Shown in pieces: positions 24,984-33,197 of a DNA stretch of 51,974 nt. Every line of letters begins with the position of its first letter. Position 1 is the stretch's first letter. Under the pieces are notes generated by a model. That model did no database searches. It was not told where the DNA came from and saw only the letters and a program-made list of their open reading frames with translations. Origin of the DNA: Isachenkonia alkalipeptolytica (GTDB lineage Bacteria > Bacillota > Clostridia > Peptostreptococcales > T1SED10-28); assembly GCF_009910325.1 (NCBI RefSeq), contig NZ_SUMG01000017.1, forward strand, positions 1-51,974, read 5' to 3'. Made by a program: the position numbers and the translations under genes.

Positions 24984-26924
24984 CTAAAAATTCATTCTAA
25001 CTTCCCGTTGAAATTCTCCGTTAATGAAGATGTCAAAAACCTTTTGCCCGGAACCTTCCTCCCCCTCAATGGGAATCACCACTAGGGATTCTTCATCGGC
25101 ATTATGTCTATCCCGATAATACCGTCGGTTTTCATTGATTTCACGAACTTCAATATCAACAGTTCCTTCAAGGTCTTCGATGTCAATCTCCAGTTCCTTC
25201 GTAATGATTTCCGGATCCGGTTCTTCTTCCTCTTCCTCCGGTTCCTCTCCGAGACTGAGGACCAGGTCCACGGTTTCATCCGGCTCCACGGTCTCACCGC
25301 TTTCAATGCTCTGGGAAATCACCCGGCCTTGGGGAACCTCTTCACTGAAATCCTCGGAAATCTCTCCGGGGATTAAACCGGTTTGCCGAATGATCCGTTC
25401 CGCTTCGATCCGTGTCAACCCCGACAGGTCCGGCATACTTTCCGGTCTTCCTTCACTGACGGTGAAGTTAACCTCGCTTCCTGCACTGACTTCCGAACGG
25501 AACCCGGGGTCCTGTTCAATGATCACCCCTTCAGGGAAATCACTTTCTTCGTAGGTCACCTCTCCGGGGATAAGCCCCGCCTCATCCAAAATCAGTTCTG
25601 CGTCTACCTCTCGTTCATGAATAAGATTTGGTACCAGGGCCATATCGGGACCAAGGCTTATCCGAAGGTCTACGGTGCTTCCTTCTTTTACAGATATTCC
25701 TGCCGAAGGGTTTTGACTGATCACGAAATTCTCGGGAACTTCTGCATCATGAACCTCTTCGCTTTCATACTCCAAATTGTGTTCCTCGAGAATCTCCACG
25801 GCTTCCTCCCGTTCCAGACCCACAACTTCCGGCATTTGGATATCATCATTTTCGCCGAAAAGCCCTTGAACATACAGGGCCCCCAGGGTAATCCCTAAAA
25901 TAGCAATCAATGCCGCAATAATACCGATGGCAATCATGGGCTTTTTACTCTTCTTTTCCTCTTCTTCCTCCTTAACAGCGCTTCTTGAGCTCCTTTTTAC
26001 TTTGTTGGAGTAATTTTTTTCTCCGTTTTTCCCGAGAACCTGGGTGGTGGCGTCCTGAGCATTCATTGAGGCCAATAAGGGGTTGGGAGCTTTCCCTTCC
26101 CCTTGAAGGTTATTGAAATCCTGAATCAACAGTTCTGCATTTTGATAGCGCATGGATTGCTCCTTTTCCAGGAGCTTTAAAATCAGAGCTTCAAATCCCG
26201 ATGAAATTTCGGGATTATAAGTAGAGGGTTTTTCCGGTTTTTGCTGACTATGTTTTAAGGCGATGGCAATGGGGGTTTTCGCATTAAAAGGAACTCTTCC
26301 CGTAACCATTTCATAGAGGGTGATTCCCAGAGAATACAGGTCGGACTTTTCGTCCACATATCCGCCTCGTCCCTGTTCGGGAGAAAAATAATGCACGGAT
26401 CCCACAATGCTTCCCGTATTTGTCAAGGTGGAGCTGGTGGTGGCAAGGGCGATGCCGAAATCCGTGACTTTTGCCAGAATCCGCCCATCTTCATCTCTTT
26501 GAATTAAAATATTATGGGGTTTGATGTCCCGGTGAATGATGCTGTTGCTGTGGGCATGTTTCAATGCCTTTGCCACTTGTTTTCCCACTTGTAAAGCCTC
26601 TTTTTCCGAGAGTTTTCCCTTTTCCTGAATGTATTTTTTCAGGGTGATCCCTTCCACAAGTTCCATAACGATATAATAAGTATCTTCATACTGCCCCACA
26701 TCATAAACATTTACAATATTTGGATGAGAAAGACTTGCCGCCGCTTGGGATTCCCGCTTAAACTTATTCACTACATCCTTGTCTTGAATAAACTCCGGAC
26801 GCAGAACTTTAATTCCCACGTAACGGTTCAGCAGTTGACATTTCCCTTTGTATACCAGGGCCATACCGCCGTCCCCGATCTTTTCCAACACTTCATAGCG
26901 ATTGCCTAAAATATTTCCGATCAT
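24984..26924 (-). CDS. prkC: PASTA-domain Ser/Thr protein kinase (PrkC/Stk1 family)
   Basis: This membrane kinase senses cell-wall fragments or lipid II through PASTA repeats and controls growth and wall synthesis. Residues 10-270 are a Hanks kinase with the Gly-rich GDGGMALVY, Lys39 in VGIKV, HRDIKPHN (catalytic Asp133) and DFG (155-157). A basic/acidic linker leads to one membrane segment (about 330-353). Outside are three PASTA repeats (361-426, 427-492, 493-560). Then an acidic run (562-571) and a further domain of about 75 residues (572-646) follow; I cannot name that domain. The ATG lies 17 bases after prpC. Confidence 0.96.
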   Translation of the reverse strand: MIGNILGNRYEVLEKIGDGGMALVYKGKCQLLNRYVGIKVLRPEFIQDKDVVNKFKRESQAAASLSHPNIVNVYDVGQYEDTYYIVMELVEGITLKKYIQEKGKLSEKEALQVGKQVAKALKHAHSNSIIHRDIKPHNILIQRDEDGRILAKVTDFGIALATTSSTLTNTGSIVGSVHYFSPEQGRGGYVDEKSDLYSLGITLYEMVTGRVPFNAKTPIAIALKHSQQKPEKPSTYNPEISSGFEALILKLLEKEQSMRYQNAELLIQDFNNLQGEGKAPNPLLASMNAQDATTQVLGKNGEKNYSNKVKRSSRSAVKEEEEEKKSKKPMIAIGIIAALIAILGITLGALYVQGLFGENDDIQMPEVVGLEREEAVEILEEHNLEYESEEVHDAEVPENFVISQNPSAGISVKEGSTVDLRISLGPDMALVPNLIHEREVDAELILDEAGLIPGEVTYEESDFPEGVIIEQDPGFRSEVSAGSEVNFTVSEGRPESMPDLSGLTRIEAERIIRQTGLIPGEISEDFSEEVPQGRVISQSIESGETVEPDETVDLVLSLGEEPEEEEEEPDPEIITKELEIDIEDLEGTVDIEVREINENRRYYRDRHNADEESLVVIPIEGEEGSGQKVFDIFINGEFQREVRMNF

Positions 26925-26941
26925 TAAACCTAACCTCCCTT

Positions 26942-27682
26942 CTAAGACCCCTGCAGAATCAGAACGGTAATATTATCCTGTCCGCCCCGCTCATTGGCCT
27001 TATTAATCAACGCTGCACATGCACTTTCAATACTTCCACTGTCCCGGACAGTATTTTTGATTTCTTCTTCTCCCATGGCATTGGAAAGACCATCGGTACA
27101 TAAGATAATGTAATGATCGGAGTCAAAGGAAAAATCTATGGAAAATACGTCGGGACGAACCTCTCTTTCCGTGCCCACGGCCCGGGTAATCACATTCCTT
27201 TTCGGATGAGCCTTCGCTTCTTCTTCGGTTATATCTCCGTTGATCACAAGCTCCTGTACTAAGGAGTGATCCCTCGTAACCTGGTAAATCCCATCCTTTT
27301 CAATGACATAGGCTCTGGAATCCCCCACATGGGCAAAATATACCTTGTTTTCTTTGGGAAGGGGAACGGCCAGGGTCAGGGTGGTTCCCATCCCACTGCA
27401 TTCCTCTTGCTTTTGGGCTTTTTCAAAAATCTCGGTGTTCGCCTCTGAAATGCTTTCCCCAAGAATTTTTTCAACCTCTGCTCCCCTTGCCTCAGGGTGC
27501 AGATGTTTTTGTAAAAACTCAGAAACACAGCCTACGGTTTCTTCACTGGCTACATCCCCTGCTTTATGGCCCCCCATACCGTCAGCCACCATATAAAATA
27601 GCTGGCCTTTCTCATGGATACCAAAAAAGTCTTCATTCGCCTTACGCACTTTTCCAACACTGCTCATGGCCCTTCCTTTCAT
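26942..27682 (-). CDS. prpC: PP2C-family Ser/Thr phosphatase (PrpC/Stp)
   Basis: This Mn-dependent phosphatase reverses PrkC phosphorylation. The 246-residue PPM-fold protein has KVRKANEDFFG, VADGMGGHKAGDVAS, VGDSRAYV, DHSLVQELV, LCTDGLSNAM and GGQDNITVL, so all metal Asp residues are present. ATG 27682 with AGGGAGG upstream gives the same N-terminal length as Bacillus PrpC; a second ATG five codons on is less likely. Confidence 0.96.
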   Translation of the reverse strand: MKGRAMSSVGKVRKANEDFFGIHEKGQLFYMVADGMGGHKAGDVASEETVGCVSEFLQKHLHPEARGAEVEKILGESISEANTEIFEKAQKQEECSGMGTTLTLAVPLPKENKVYFAHVGDSRAYVIEKDGIYQVTRDHSLVQELVINGDITEEEAKAHPKRNVITRAVGTEREVRPDVFSIDFSFDSDHYIILCTDGLSNAMGEEEIKNTVRDSGSIESACAALINKANERGGQDNITVLILQGS

Positions 27683-27710
27683 TCCATAACCTCCCTAGCT
27701 ATCAAGTTAA

Positions 27711-28739
27711 TTAGTTCCGGTTTCTAAGTTGCCCGCAGGCTGCATCAATATCCTGCCCAAGTTCCCTTCGAACCGTAACGGGAATTCGATTTTCCTTTAA
27801 AACCTCTTCAAAGGCCTTGACGGTTTTGTCAAAGGGTTTTTCAAAGTCCCCCTGGTCAATGGGATTTACCGGAATAATATTCACATGGCAAAGCATCCCT
27901 TTTAAAATTTTCGCTAATCTTTTAGCATGCTCCCGTTGATCGTTAAAATCCTTTACCAGAGCATACTCAAAGGTAATTCTTCGGTTGGTTTTTTTAATAT
28001 AATCCTTACATGCGGTTAGAACCTGATCAATGGAATACTTCCTTGCAATGGGCATGATCGCCTCACGCATCTCATCCTCGGGAGCATGTAGGGATATGGC
28101 TAAGTTAATGGGTAAATCCAGATCCCTCAGTTTATAGATCTCCGGTACCAAGCCGCAGGTGGACAAGGTAATATTTCGATTACTGACATTCAGTCCCTTG
28201 GGATGGTGTATATTCCATAAAAACTTTTTCACTTCTTTAAAATTATCCAGAGGCTCTCCGATCCCCATTAAAACCACATTGGAGATTCGAATCCCTTTAT
28301 TCTTTTGAACCTGGTGCACCTGGTCGATGATTTCTCCTGCCGTCAGATCCCGTTGCAGGCCTCCCTTAGAGGAAGCGCAGAAGCTGCATCCCATGGCACA
28401 ACCGGCTTGGGTTGAAATACACAGGGTATACCCATGTTTATATCGCATCAGCACGGACTCGATTTTATGCTGGTCTTCCAATTGAAACAGAAATTTAACC
28501 GTCTCATCGAGTTTCGAGTGAATCATTTTATCAACTTTTAAATCCGTCACCTTACCGTTTTCCATTAAAAATCCCCGTAAATCCTTGGAGAGATTGGACA
28601 TCTCTTCGATATTTTTGTTTCCCTTTTGCACCCATTCAAAGATCTGGGTTCCTCTAAAACTTTGTTGACCGCTTTCTTTCATCCATTTCTGTAACTCTTC
28701 TTCCGTCATACTGAGTAAATCTAATTTTGCTTCGGACAA
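27711..28739 (-). CDS. rlmN: Dual-specificity 23S rRNA/tRNA methyltransferase RlmN
   Basis: RlmN is a radical-SAM enzyme that adds a C2 methyl to A2503 of 23S rRNA and A37 of some tRNAs. The 342-residue protein carries the cluster motif CAMGCSFC, MGIGEPLDN, the methyl-carrier Cys region near the C-terminus (DAACGQL) and STCGLVP. It starts at TTG behind GGGAGG (6 bases). It lies 55 bases after rsmB and 28 before prpC, the conserved rsmB-rlmN-prpC-prkC-rsgA order. Confidence 0.97.
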   Translation of the reverse strand: MSEAKLDLLSMTEEELQKWMKESGQQSFRGTQIFEWVQKGNKNIEEMSNLSKDLRGFLMENGKVTDLKVDKMIHSKLDETVKFLFQLEDQHKIESVLMRYKHGYTLCISTQAGCAMGCSFCASSKGGLQRDLTAGEIIDQVHQVQKNKGIRISNVVLMGIGEPLDNFKEVKKFLWNIHHPKGLNVSNRNITLSTCGLVPEIYKLRDLDLPINLAISLHAPEDEMREAIMPIARKYSIDQVLTACKDYIKKTNRRITFEYALVKDFNDQREHAKRLAKILKGMLCHVNIIPVNPIDQGDFEKPFDKTVKAFEEVLKENRIPVTVRRELGQDIDAACGQLRNRN

Positions 28740-28794
28740 TGAAAGTCCTCCCTTCTATTTATCATATCATTTTACTATAAAAACGGACCTTTAT

Positions 28795-30141
28795 CTATTG
28801 CTTTTGAAATTTGCGTATATAGAAACCGTCCATTTGATGTTCCTGGGGAAAAATGACGACCGCTCCGGACTCGTTGAAAAAACCGAGGTTGCTATTAACA
28901 CGGCTTTCGGTTTCTTCTTTTAGATCCACGGGGACAAAATCTCCATGGTTTTTTAGAAAAGCTTCGGTTATCCCCTGATTTTCCAAAGGATGGATCGTGC
29001 AGGTGCTATACAAAAGTACCCCTCCGGACTTTACATATTTCGCCGCATTTTCCAGTATGGTACGCTGAAGTTTTTGCAGTGCTTCGAGTCCTTCTTTTCG
29101 AACCCGGTACTTAATTTCCGGTTTTCGGCGAATGACCCCGAGACCGCTGCATGGGGCGTCCACCAACACCCGGTCCGCCTTCCCTATGGACTCCTTGTCC
29201 AGGTTTTCCCCGCTGAACTGCCGGGTTTTAATGATGTTAATTCCCAGACGGTGGCTATGCTCTTCGATCAACCGAAGCTTATGGGGAAAAATGTCCCGGG
29301 CAATAATCTCCCCTTTGTTTTCCATCAACTGGGCGATATGGGTGGTTTTCCCTCCCGGTGCACTGCAAAGGTCCATGACATACTCTCCGGGCCTTGGATC
29401 TAAGAACTTGGCTGCAAACATGGAGCTGATATCCTGAATATGAACCCATCCCTCTTTGAGGGGCTGAAAATCGGAAATATTTTTCAGACCCTGCACTTTA
29501 ATTGCCTCAGGAAGAAGGGCTGAGATTTCCGCCTCGAGCCCCTGTTTTTTAAAAGCTTCCAGAACTTTTTCTCTTGAGACTTTTAGCGTATTCACCCGAA
29601 AATACATAGGGGGATTTTCAGCAGAGGCTTTCATGAACCCTTCCGTAAACTCCGCTGAATAATATTTCAGCAACTCCTCTACTAACCACATAGGATAGGA
29701 GTAGTTTACCGACAGATACAAGGGAAGATTCGCCTCCTTTTTCGGCCAGGAAATCTCCTCTTTTCGTCGAATCATATTCCGAAGAATGCCGTTGATAAAG
29801 CCTTTGGATCTTTTGGCATAGACCCTCGCAAGTTTTCCCGCTTCATTGGCAATGGCAAAATCGGGAACACGGTCCAGAAAAAGTATTTGGTAGGCCCCGA
29901 TTTGAAGAATCAGTCGGGTGGCCTCATCCATCTTCTTTGTTTTCACTTTGGAAAAATGATCGATCCCGAAATTCAGGGTCAAGAGTTTTTCAATGGTACC
30001 ATAGACAATCTCCGTCAGGAGGTTTAAATCCTTATCCTTATAATCTCCTTTTTGAATTTCTTCGTTTAATGCGATATTGGAATAGGTCTCTTCATACAGT
30101 ACTTTTGACAAGACCCGATAAGCTCCTTTTCTCGGATTCAT
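28795..30141 (-). CDS. rsmB: 16S rRNA (cytosine967-C5)-methyltransferase RsmB
   Basis: RsmB methylates C967 of 16S rRNA. The 448-residue protein has an N-terminal NusB-like RNA-binding domain (about 1-135) and a Rossmann methyltransferase with CSAPGGKTTHIA, DAPCSGLGVIRR and the catalytic STCTIHPLENQ. The ATG follows AAGGAGG. A terminator hairpin lies only 20 bases upstream and I see no promoter in between, so expression must pass the hairpin or start inside the upstream gene. Confidence 0.96.
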   Translation of the reverse strand: MNPRKGAYRVLSKVLYEETYSNIALNEEIQKGDYKDKDLNLLTEIVYGTIEKLLTLNFGIDHFSKVKTKKMDEATRLILQIGAYQILFLDRVPDFAIANEAGKLARVYAKRSKGFINGILRNMIRRKEEISWPKKEANLPLYLSVNYSYPMWLVEELLKYYSAEFTEGFMKASAENPPMYFRVNTLKVSREKVLEAFKKQGLEAEISALLPEAIKVQGLKNISDFQPLKEGWVHIQDISSMFAAKFLDPRPGEYVMDLCSAPGGKTTHIAQLMENKGEIIARDIFPHKLRLIEEHSHRLGINIIKTRQFSGENLDKESIGKADRVLVDAPCSGLGVIRRKPEIKYRVRKEGLEALQKLQRTILENAAKYVKSGGVLLYSTCTIHPLENQGITEAFLKNHGDFVPVDLKEETESRVNSNLGFFNESGAVVIFPQEHQMDGFYIRKFQKQ

Positions 30142-30161
30142 AAATTTCCTCCTTTTTACTT

Positions 30162-30192
30162 AAATAAAAAAGGCGACTTCTGCGCCTTTTTT
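30162..30192 (-). terminator. Terminator or attenuator before rsmB
   Basis: AAAAAAGGCG pairs with CGCCTTTTTT around a seven-base loop, followed by T residues on the minus strand. It begins right after the stop of the upstream membrane protease gene. No promoter lies between it and rsmB, so it may partly attenuate a longer operon. Confidence 0.85.
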
Positions 30193-30193
30193 A

Positions 30194-30898
30194 TTATCGT
30201 CTATTTCTCAACATAATCAGCCGAGCTAATTGTAAAACCGCAGCTGCCATGGAGGCTACATAGGTGAGGGCCGCAGCATTTAATACTTTTTTCGACTGAG
30301 GCATTTCCGAGGCTTCCAGATAACCGTTCCCTTCCAGTAAGGCAACGGCCCGGGTACTTGCATTAAATTCCACCGGCAGGGTTACGATTTGAAAAACCAC
30401 CGCCGCGGCGAATAGTAAAATTCCAAGATCCAGCATGTCCACCCCCATGATTTCCCCTCGGAATAAAAATCCTCCCAAAATAAAAATCCAGGCGGTCTTT
30501 GATCCGAAGTTGGCGATGGGTAGCACAAAATTGTTCCGAATGGTCAAGGGCAAATAACCCCCGGCATGTTGCAGGGCGTGCCCCACCTCATGGGCGGCGA
30601 CGGATACGGAGGCCACGGAACTTCTTTCATAAACCTCCGGGGACAGTCGAACCACTTTGCTTCTCGGATCGTAATGATCGCTTAAACTTCCCTGGCTTCT
30701 TTCCACATTCACATCATGCATTCCGTTTCGATCCAGAATCCCTCTTGCTACTTGAGATCCTGTAAATCCTTTAAGTGTCCGCACCTGTAAATATTTATTA
30801 AACGTTGATTTTACTTTGCTTTGAGCATACAGCGTAAAAAGAATCGCCGGAATCATCAGCATCAAAGACTGTGTACTCATCATTAAAGGCATTGGCAT
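30194..30898 (-). CDS. Zinc membrane metallopeptidase (YugP family)
   Basis: A 234-residue membrane protein with an N-terminal membrane segment (about 5-25), the zincin motif AAHEVGHALQH near residue 100, and three further hydrophobic helices (around 120-155, 155-180 and 205-228). This fits the YugP family of neutral zinc metallopeptidases, whose substrates are largely unknown. The motif has both metal His and the catalytic Glu, so it should be active. It follows the DUF116 gene by 5 bases in the fmt-def operon. Confidence 0.88.
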   Translation of the reverse strand: MPMPLMMSTQSLMLMIPAILFTLYAQSKVKSTFNKYLQVRTLKGFTGSQVARGILDRNGMHDVNVERSQGSLSDHYDPRSKVVRLSPEVYERSSVASVSVAAHEVGHALQHAGGYLPLTIRNNFVLPIANFGSKTAWIFILGGFLFRGEIMGVDMLDLGILLFAAAVVFQIVTLPVEFNASTRAVALLEGNGYLEASEMPQSKKVLNAAALTYVASMAAAVLQLARLIMLRNRR

Positions 30899-30903
30899 TT
30901 ATA

Positions 30904-31650
30904 TCACTCCTTTAGAAAATGGCGGATTCCCAGCTCCACCTGTTCAATATCCATTTCTGTATTCACACAGGGGCCTTCCGGGCGCCGGTTGACAATGGCT
31001 AAAACCGGCAGATCTTTTACATCCTGCAGTCCTGAGATTAAGTCTCGTTCACAGGCTACGGCAATAATCGCCTTCGGTTTCATTTCCATTATTTTACGCC
31101 TTGCCAGGGTTCCCCCGGTGGCAATCGCCAGTTGAATTCCGTATTTTTCTTTCAATCCCACCAGATCGTCCACATTGCACTGTCCGCATCGCTTGCATAA
31201 ATCCGGGTTTTGGGTAACCCGAAGGCCGCAGGTGGACTTTTGAAGACAATGGGGGGTTAAAATCATGATCTCTTCCCCTTTAAATTGATACTCGTTGCTG
31301 AGAATCAGATGATTATTCAGTTGGGCATAAGCATTTCGTATGGTTTTTTTATCGTAGCCCAGGGGTTTTCCGATTCCCACAATGATGGGATACAGCAGTC
31401 GAATGGATAACCTCACCCCGTTTTTTAACGGTTTCGGGATCACCTTTTCTGCTCTAAGCATTATTATAGCATAAATCAGTAAAAAAGTTAACGCAAAAAA
31501 GGCTATCGCTCCCATCAGCAAGCCATAGTTGATGATTCCTAAAAGTATCGCGGACGCCCCCCGGGAAAGAGCCCATCCCCCTGCAAGAATAAGAATACCT
31601 ATCAAAAACATCACCGAAAGTAGGGTCAGGAGCCGTTTTACGCTATTCAT
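30904..31650 (-). CDS. DUF116 membrane protein with cysteine cluster
   Basis: A 248-residue protein with two hydrophobic N-terminal helices (about 8-65) and a cytoplasmic part with Cys motifs (PHCLQKSTCG, LCKRCGQC, VACERD). This matches DUF116; the Cys pattern suggests a metal or iron-sulfur site, but the function is unknown. The ATG at 31648-31650 overlaps the fmt stop; a GTG three codons earlier has no ribosome binding site. fmt-DUF116-protease order is found in other Clostridia. Confidence 0.82.
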   Translation of the reverse strand: MNSVKRLLTLLSVMFLIGILILAGGWALSRGASAILLGIINYGLLMGAIAFFALTFLLIYAIIMLRAEKVIPKPLKNGVRLSIRLLYPIIVGIGKPLGYDKKTIRNAYAQLNNHLILSNEYQFKGEEIMILTPHCLQKSTCGLRVTQNPDLCKRCGQCNVDDLVGLKEKYGIQLAIATGGTLARRKIMEMKPKAIIAVACERDLISGLQDVKDLPVLAIVNRRPEGPCVNTEMDIEQVELGIRHFLKE

Positions 31651-32587
31651 CCCGAGCACCTAATTTCCCATGGACTTCCAGGCTATTTCCCGCTAAAAAT
31701 TCCGATACCCCCATGCGTTTTTTACCGCTGAGTTGCAGCTCGGTAATTTGAATCTTACCTTTTCCTGCGGCAACCAGGATTCCTTCTTTGGAAACCTCAA
31801 GTATCATGCCGGGATCCGCTGAATGCTCCTCTTCGATCCATCGGGCACGATGGATTTTTAAAGATTTTTCCTGATACCGGGTCCGGGCCCCGGGAAAGGG
31901 GCTCAGTCCCCGAATCAGATTGTAGATCTCCTTTGCGGAAGTACTCCAATCAATCTCTGCTAAGGCTTTTGAAATTTTCGGCGCATAACTGCTGCCCTCT
32001 TCAGGCTGTGGCGTGGGTGTGATTGATTTTTCTTCCAGTTTATTCAGAGTTTCAACTAAAAGTTTTTTCCCAAGTAAGGCCAGCCGGTCATGAAGATCTC
32101 CCGTGGTATCTTCATCTCCGATAGAGATGCCCTCTTGCAACAGCATATCCCCCGTATCCAATCCTTCATTCATTTGCATGGTTGTAATCCCCGTTGTTTC
32201 CTCTCCGTTAATGATGGCCCAGTGAATCGGTGCGGCTCCCCGGTATTTCGGCAGCAGAGAAGCATGGACGTTCACGGCACCATAAGGGGGGAGTTCCAGC
32301 ATTTCCTTCGAAAGGATCTGCCCGTAGGCCACCACCACAAAAATATCGGCGTTGATATTCTTAAGAATTTCGTAGGATTCCGGTGTGTTCAGTTTTTCCG
32401 GCTGATAGACCGGGATGTTTTCCTCTTCGGCCAGGGTTTTCACCGGAGTACCCTGCATTTTTTTCCCCCGGCCCTTTCGCCTATCGGGCTGGGTGAAAAC
32501 CCCCACCACTTCATGGTTTTTATCCTTAATTAATCCTTCAAGACAGGGGACCGCAAAATCCGGGGTCCCCATAAAAATAACCTTCAT
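31643..32587 (-). CDS. fmt: Methionyl-tRNA formyltransferase
   Basis: Fmt formylates initiator Met-tRNA with 10-formyl-tetrahydrofolate. The 314-residue protein has MGTPDFAVP at the start, the LLPKYRGAAPIHWAI formyl-transfer core with the catalytic Asn-His-Asp set, and a C-terminal OB domain. I chose ATG 32585-32587, six bases after AAGGTG; the GTG nine bases upstream would overlap that site. It follows def, whose product later removes the formyl group. Confidence 0.97.
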   Translation of the reverse strand: MKVIFMGTPDFAVPCLEGLIKDKNHEVVGVFTQPDRRKGRGKKMQGTPVKTLAEEENIPVYQPEKLNTPESYEILKNINADIFVVVAYGQILSKEMLELPPYGAVNVHASLLPKYRGAAPIHWAIINGEETTGITTMQMNEGLDTGDMLLQEGISIGDEDTTGDLHDRLALLGKKLLVETLNKLEEKSITPTPQPEEGSSYAPKISKALAEIDWSTSAKEIYNLIRGLSPFPGARTRYQEKSLKIHRARWIEEEHSADPGMILEVSKEGILVAAGKGKIQITELQLSGKKRMGVSEFLAGNSLEVHGKLGARDE

Positions 32588-32618
32588 ACTTTTCACCTTC
32601 TTTTCAGTTGGTTGTTTG

Positions 32619-33059
32619 CTATTTGATGATTCGGTCCGTAAACAGTACCCCGTTTAAATGATCAATTTCATGGCATAGGGCCCGGGCAAATAAGTCTTTC
32701 GCCTCCACAACGATTTCCTGTCCCTGGGGGTTCAGTCCCTTTACGGTGACCGCCTCGGGCCGAGAAACTTCTCCGTTTACTCCCGGTAAGCTTAGACAAC
32801 CTTCCTCGTCAATCTCTTCGCCGCAGGTCTCTACGATCTCAGGATTGATCATCTCCAACAGGCCTTGACCCACATCCACTAAAATTATTCTTTTTAACAC
32901 CCCGACCTGGGTAGCGGCTAGTCCGACGCCGTCAGCATCATACATGGTATCTTTCATATCTTCCAATAATGTTTTTACCCGGTCGTCTATTTTTTCCACG
33001 GTTTTTGCTTTTTTACGAAGAATGGGATCTTCGTCCTTACGAATGATTCTAATTGCCAC
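32619..33059 (-). CDS. def: Peptide deformylase
   Basis: Def removes the N-terminal formyl group from new proteins. The 146-residue metalloenzyme has motif I GVGLAATQ, motif [10 protein letters not shown] with the metal Cys, and motif [14 protein letters not shown] with the HExxH His pair and catalytic Glu. I chose GTG 33057-33059, eight bases after AGGAGG, which gives [12 protein letters not shown] as in relatives. An ATG six bases upstream is only two bases from that site. Confidence 0.96.
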   Translation of the reverse strand: MAIRIIRKDEDPILRKKAKTVEKIDDRVKTLLEDMKDTMYDADGVGLAATQVGVLKRIILVDVGQGLLEMINPEIVETCGEEIDEEGCLSLPGVNGEVSRPEAVTVKGLNPQGQEIVVEAKDLFARALCHEIDHLNGVLFTDRIIK

Positions 33060-33197
33060 GTTCATCTCCTCCTGTGTTCATTGAACTATTAGGTTTACCC
33101 TAGGGAATTTGTTCTATGACTTTAAGTTTTCCTAACCCTTGATCAGCTCTTCCACCAGGGGCTATTCGAAATAAATCCCAAGCAGAAAACCCTCCGC

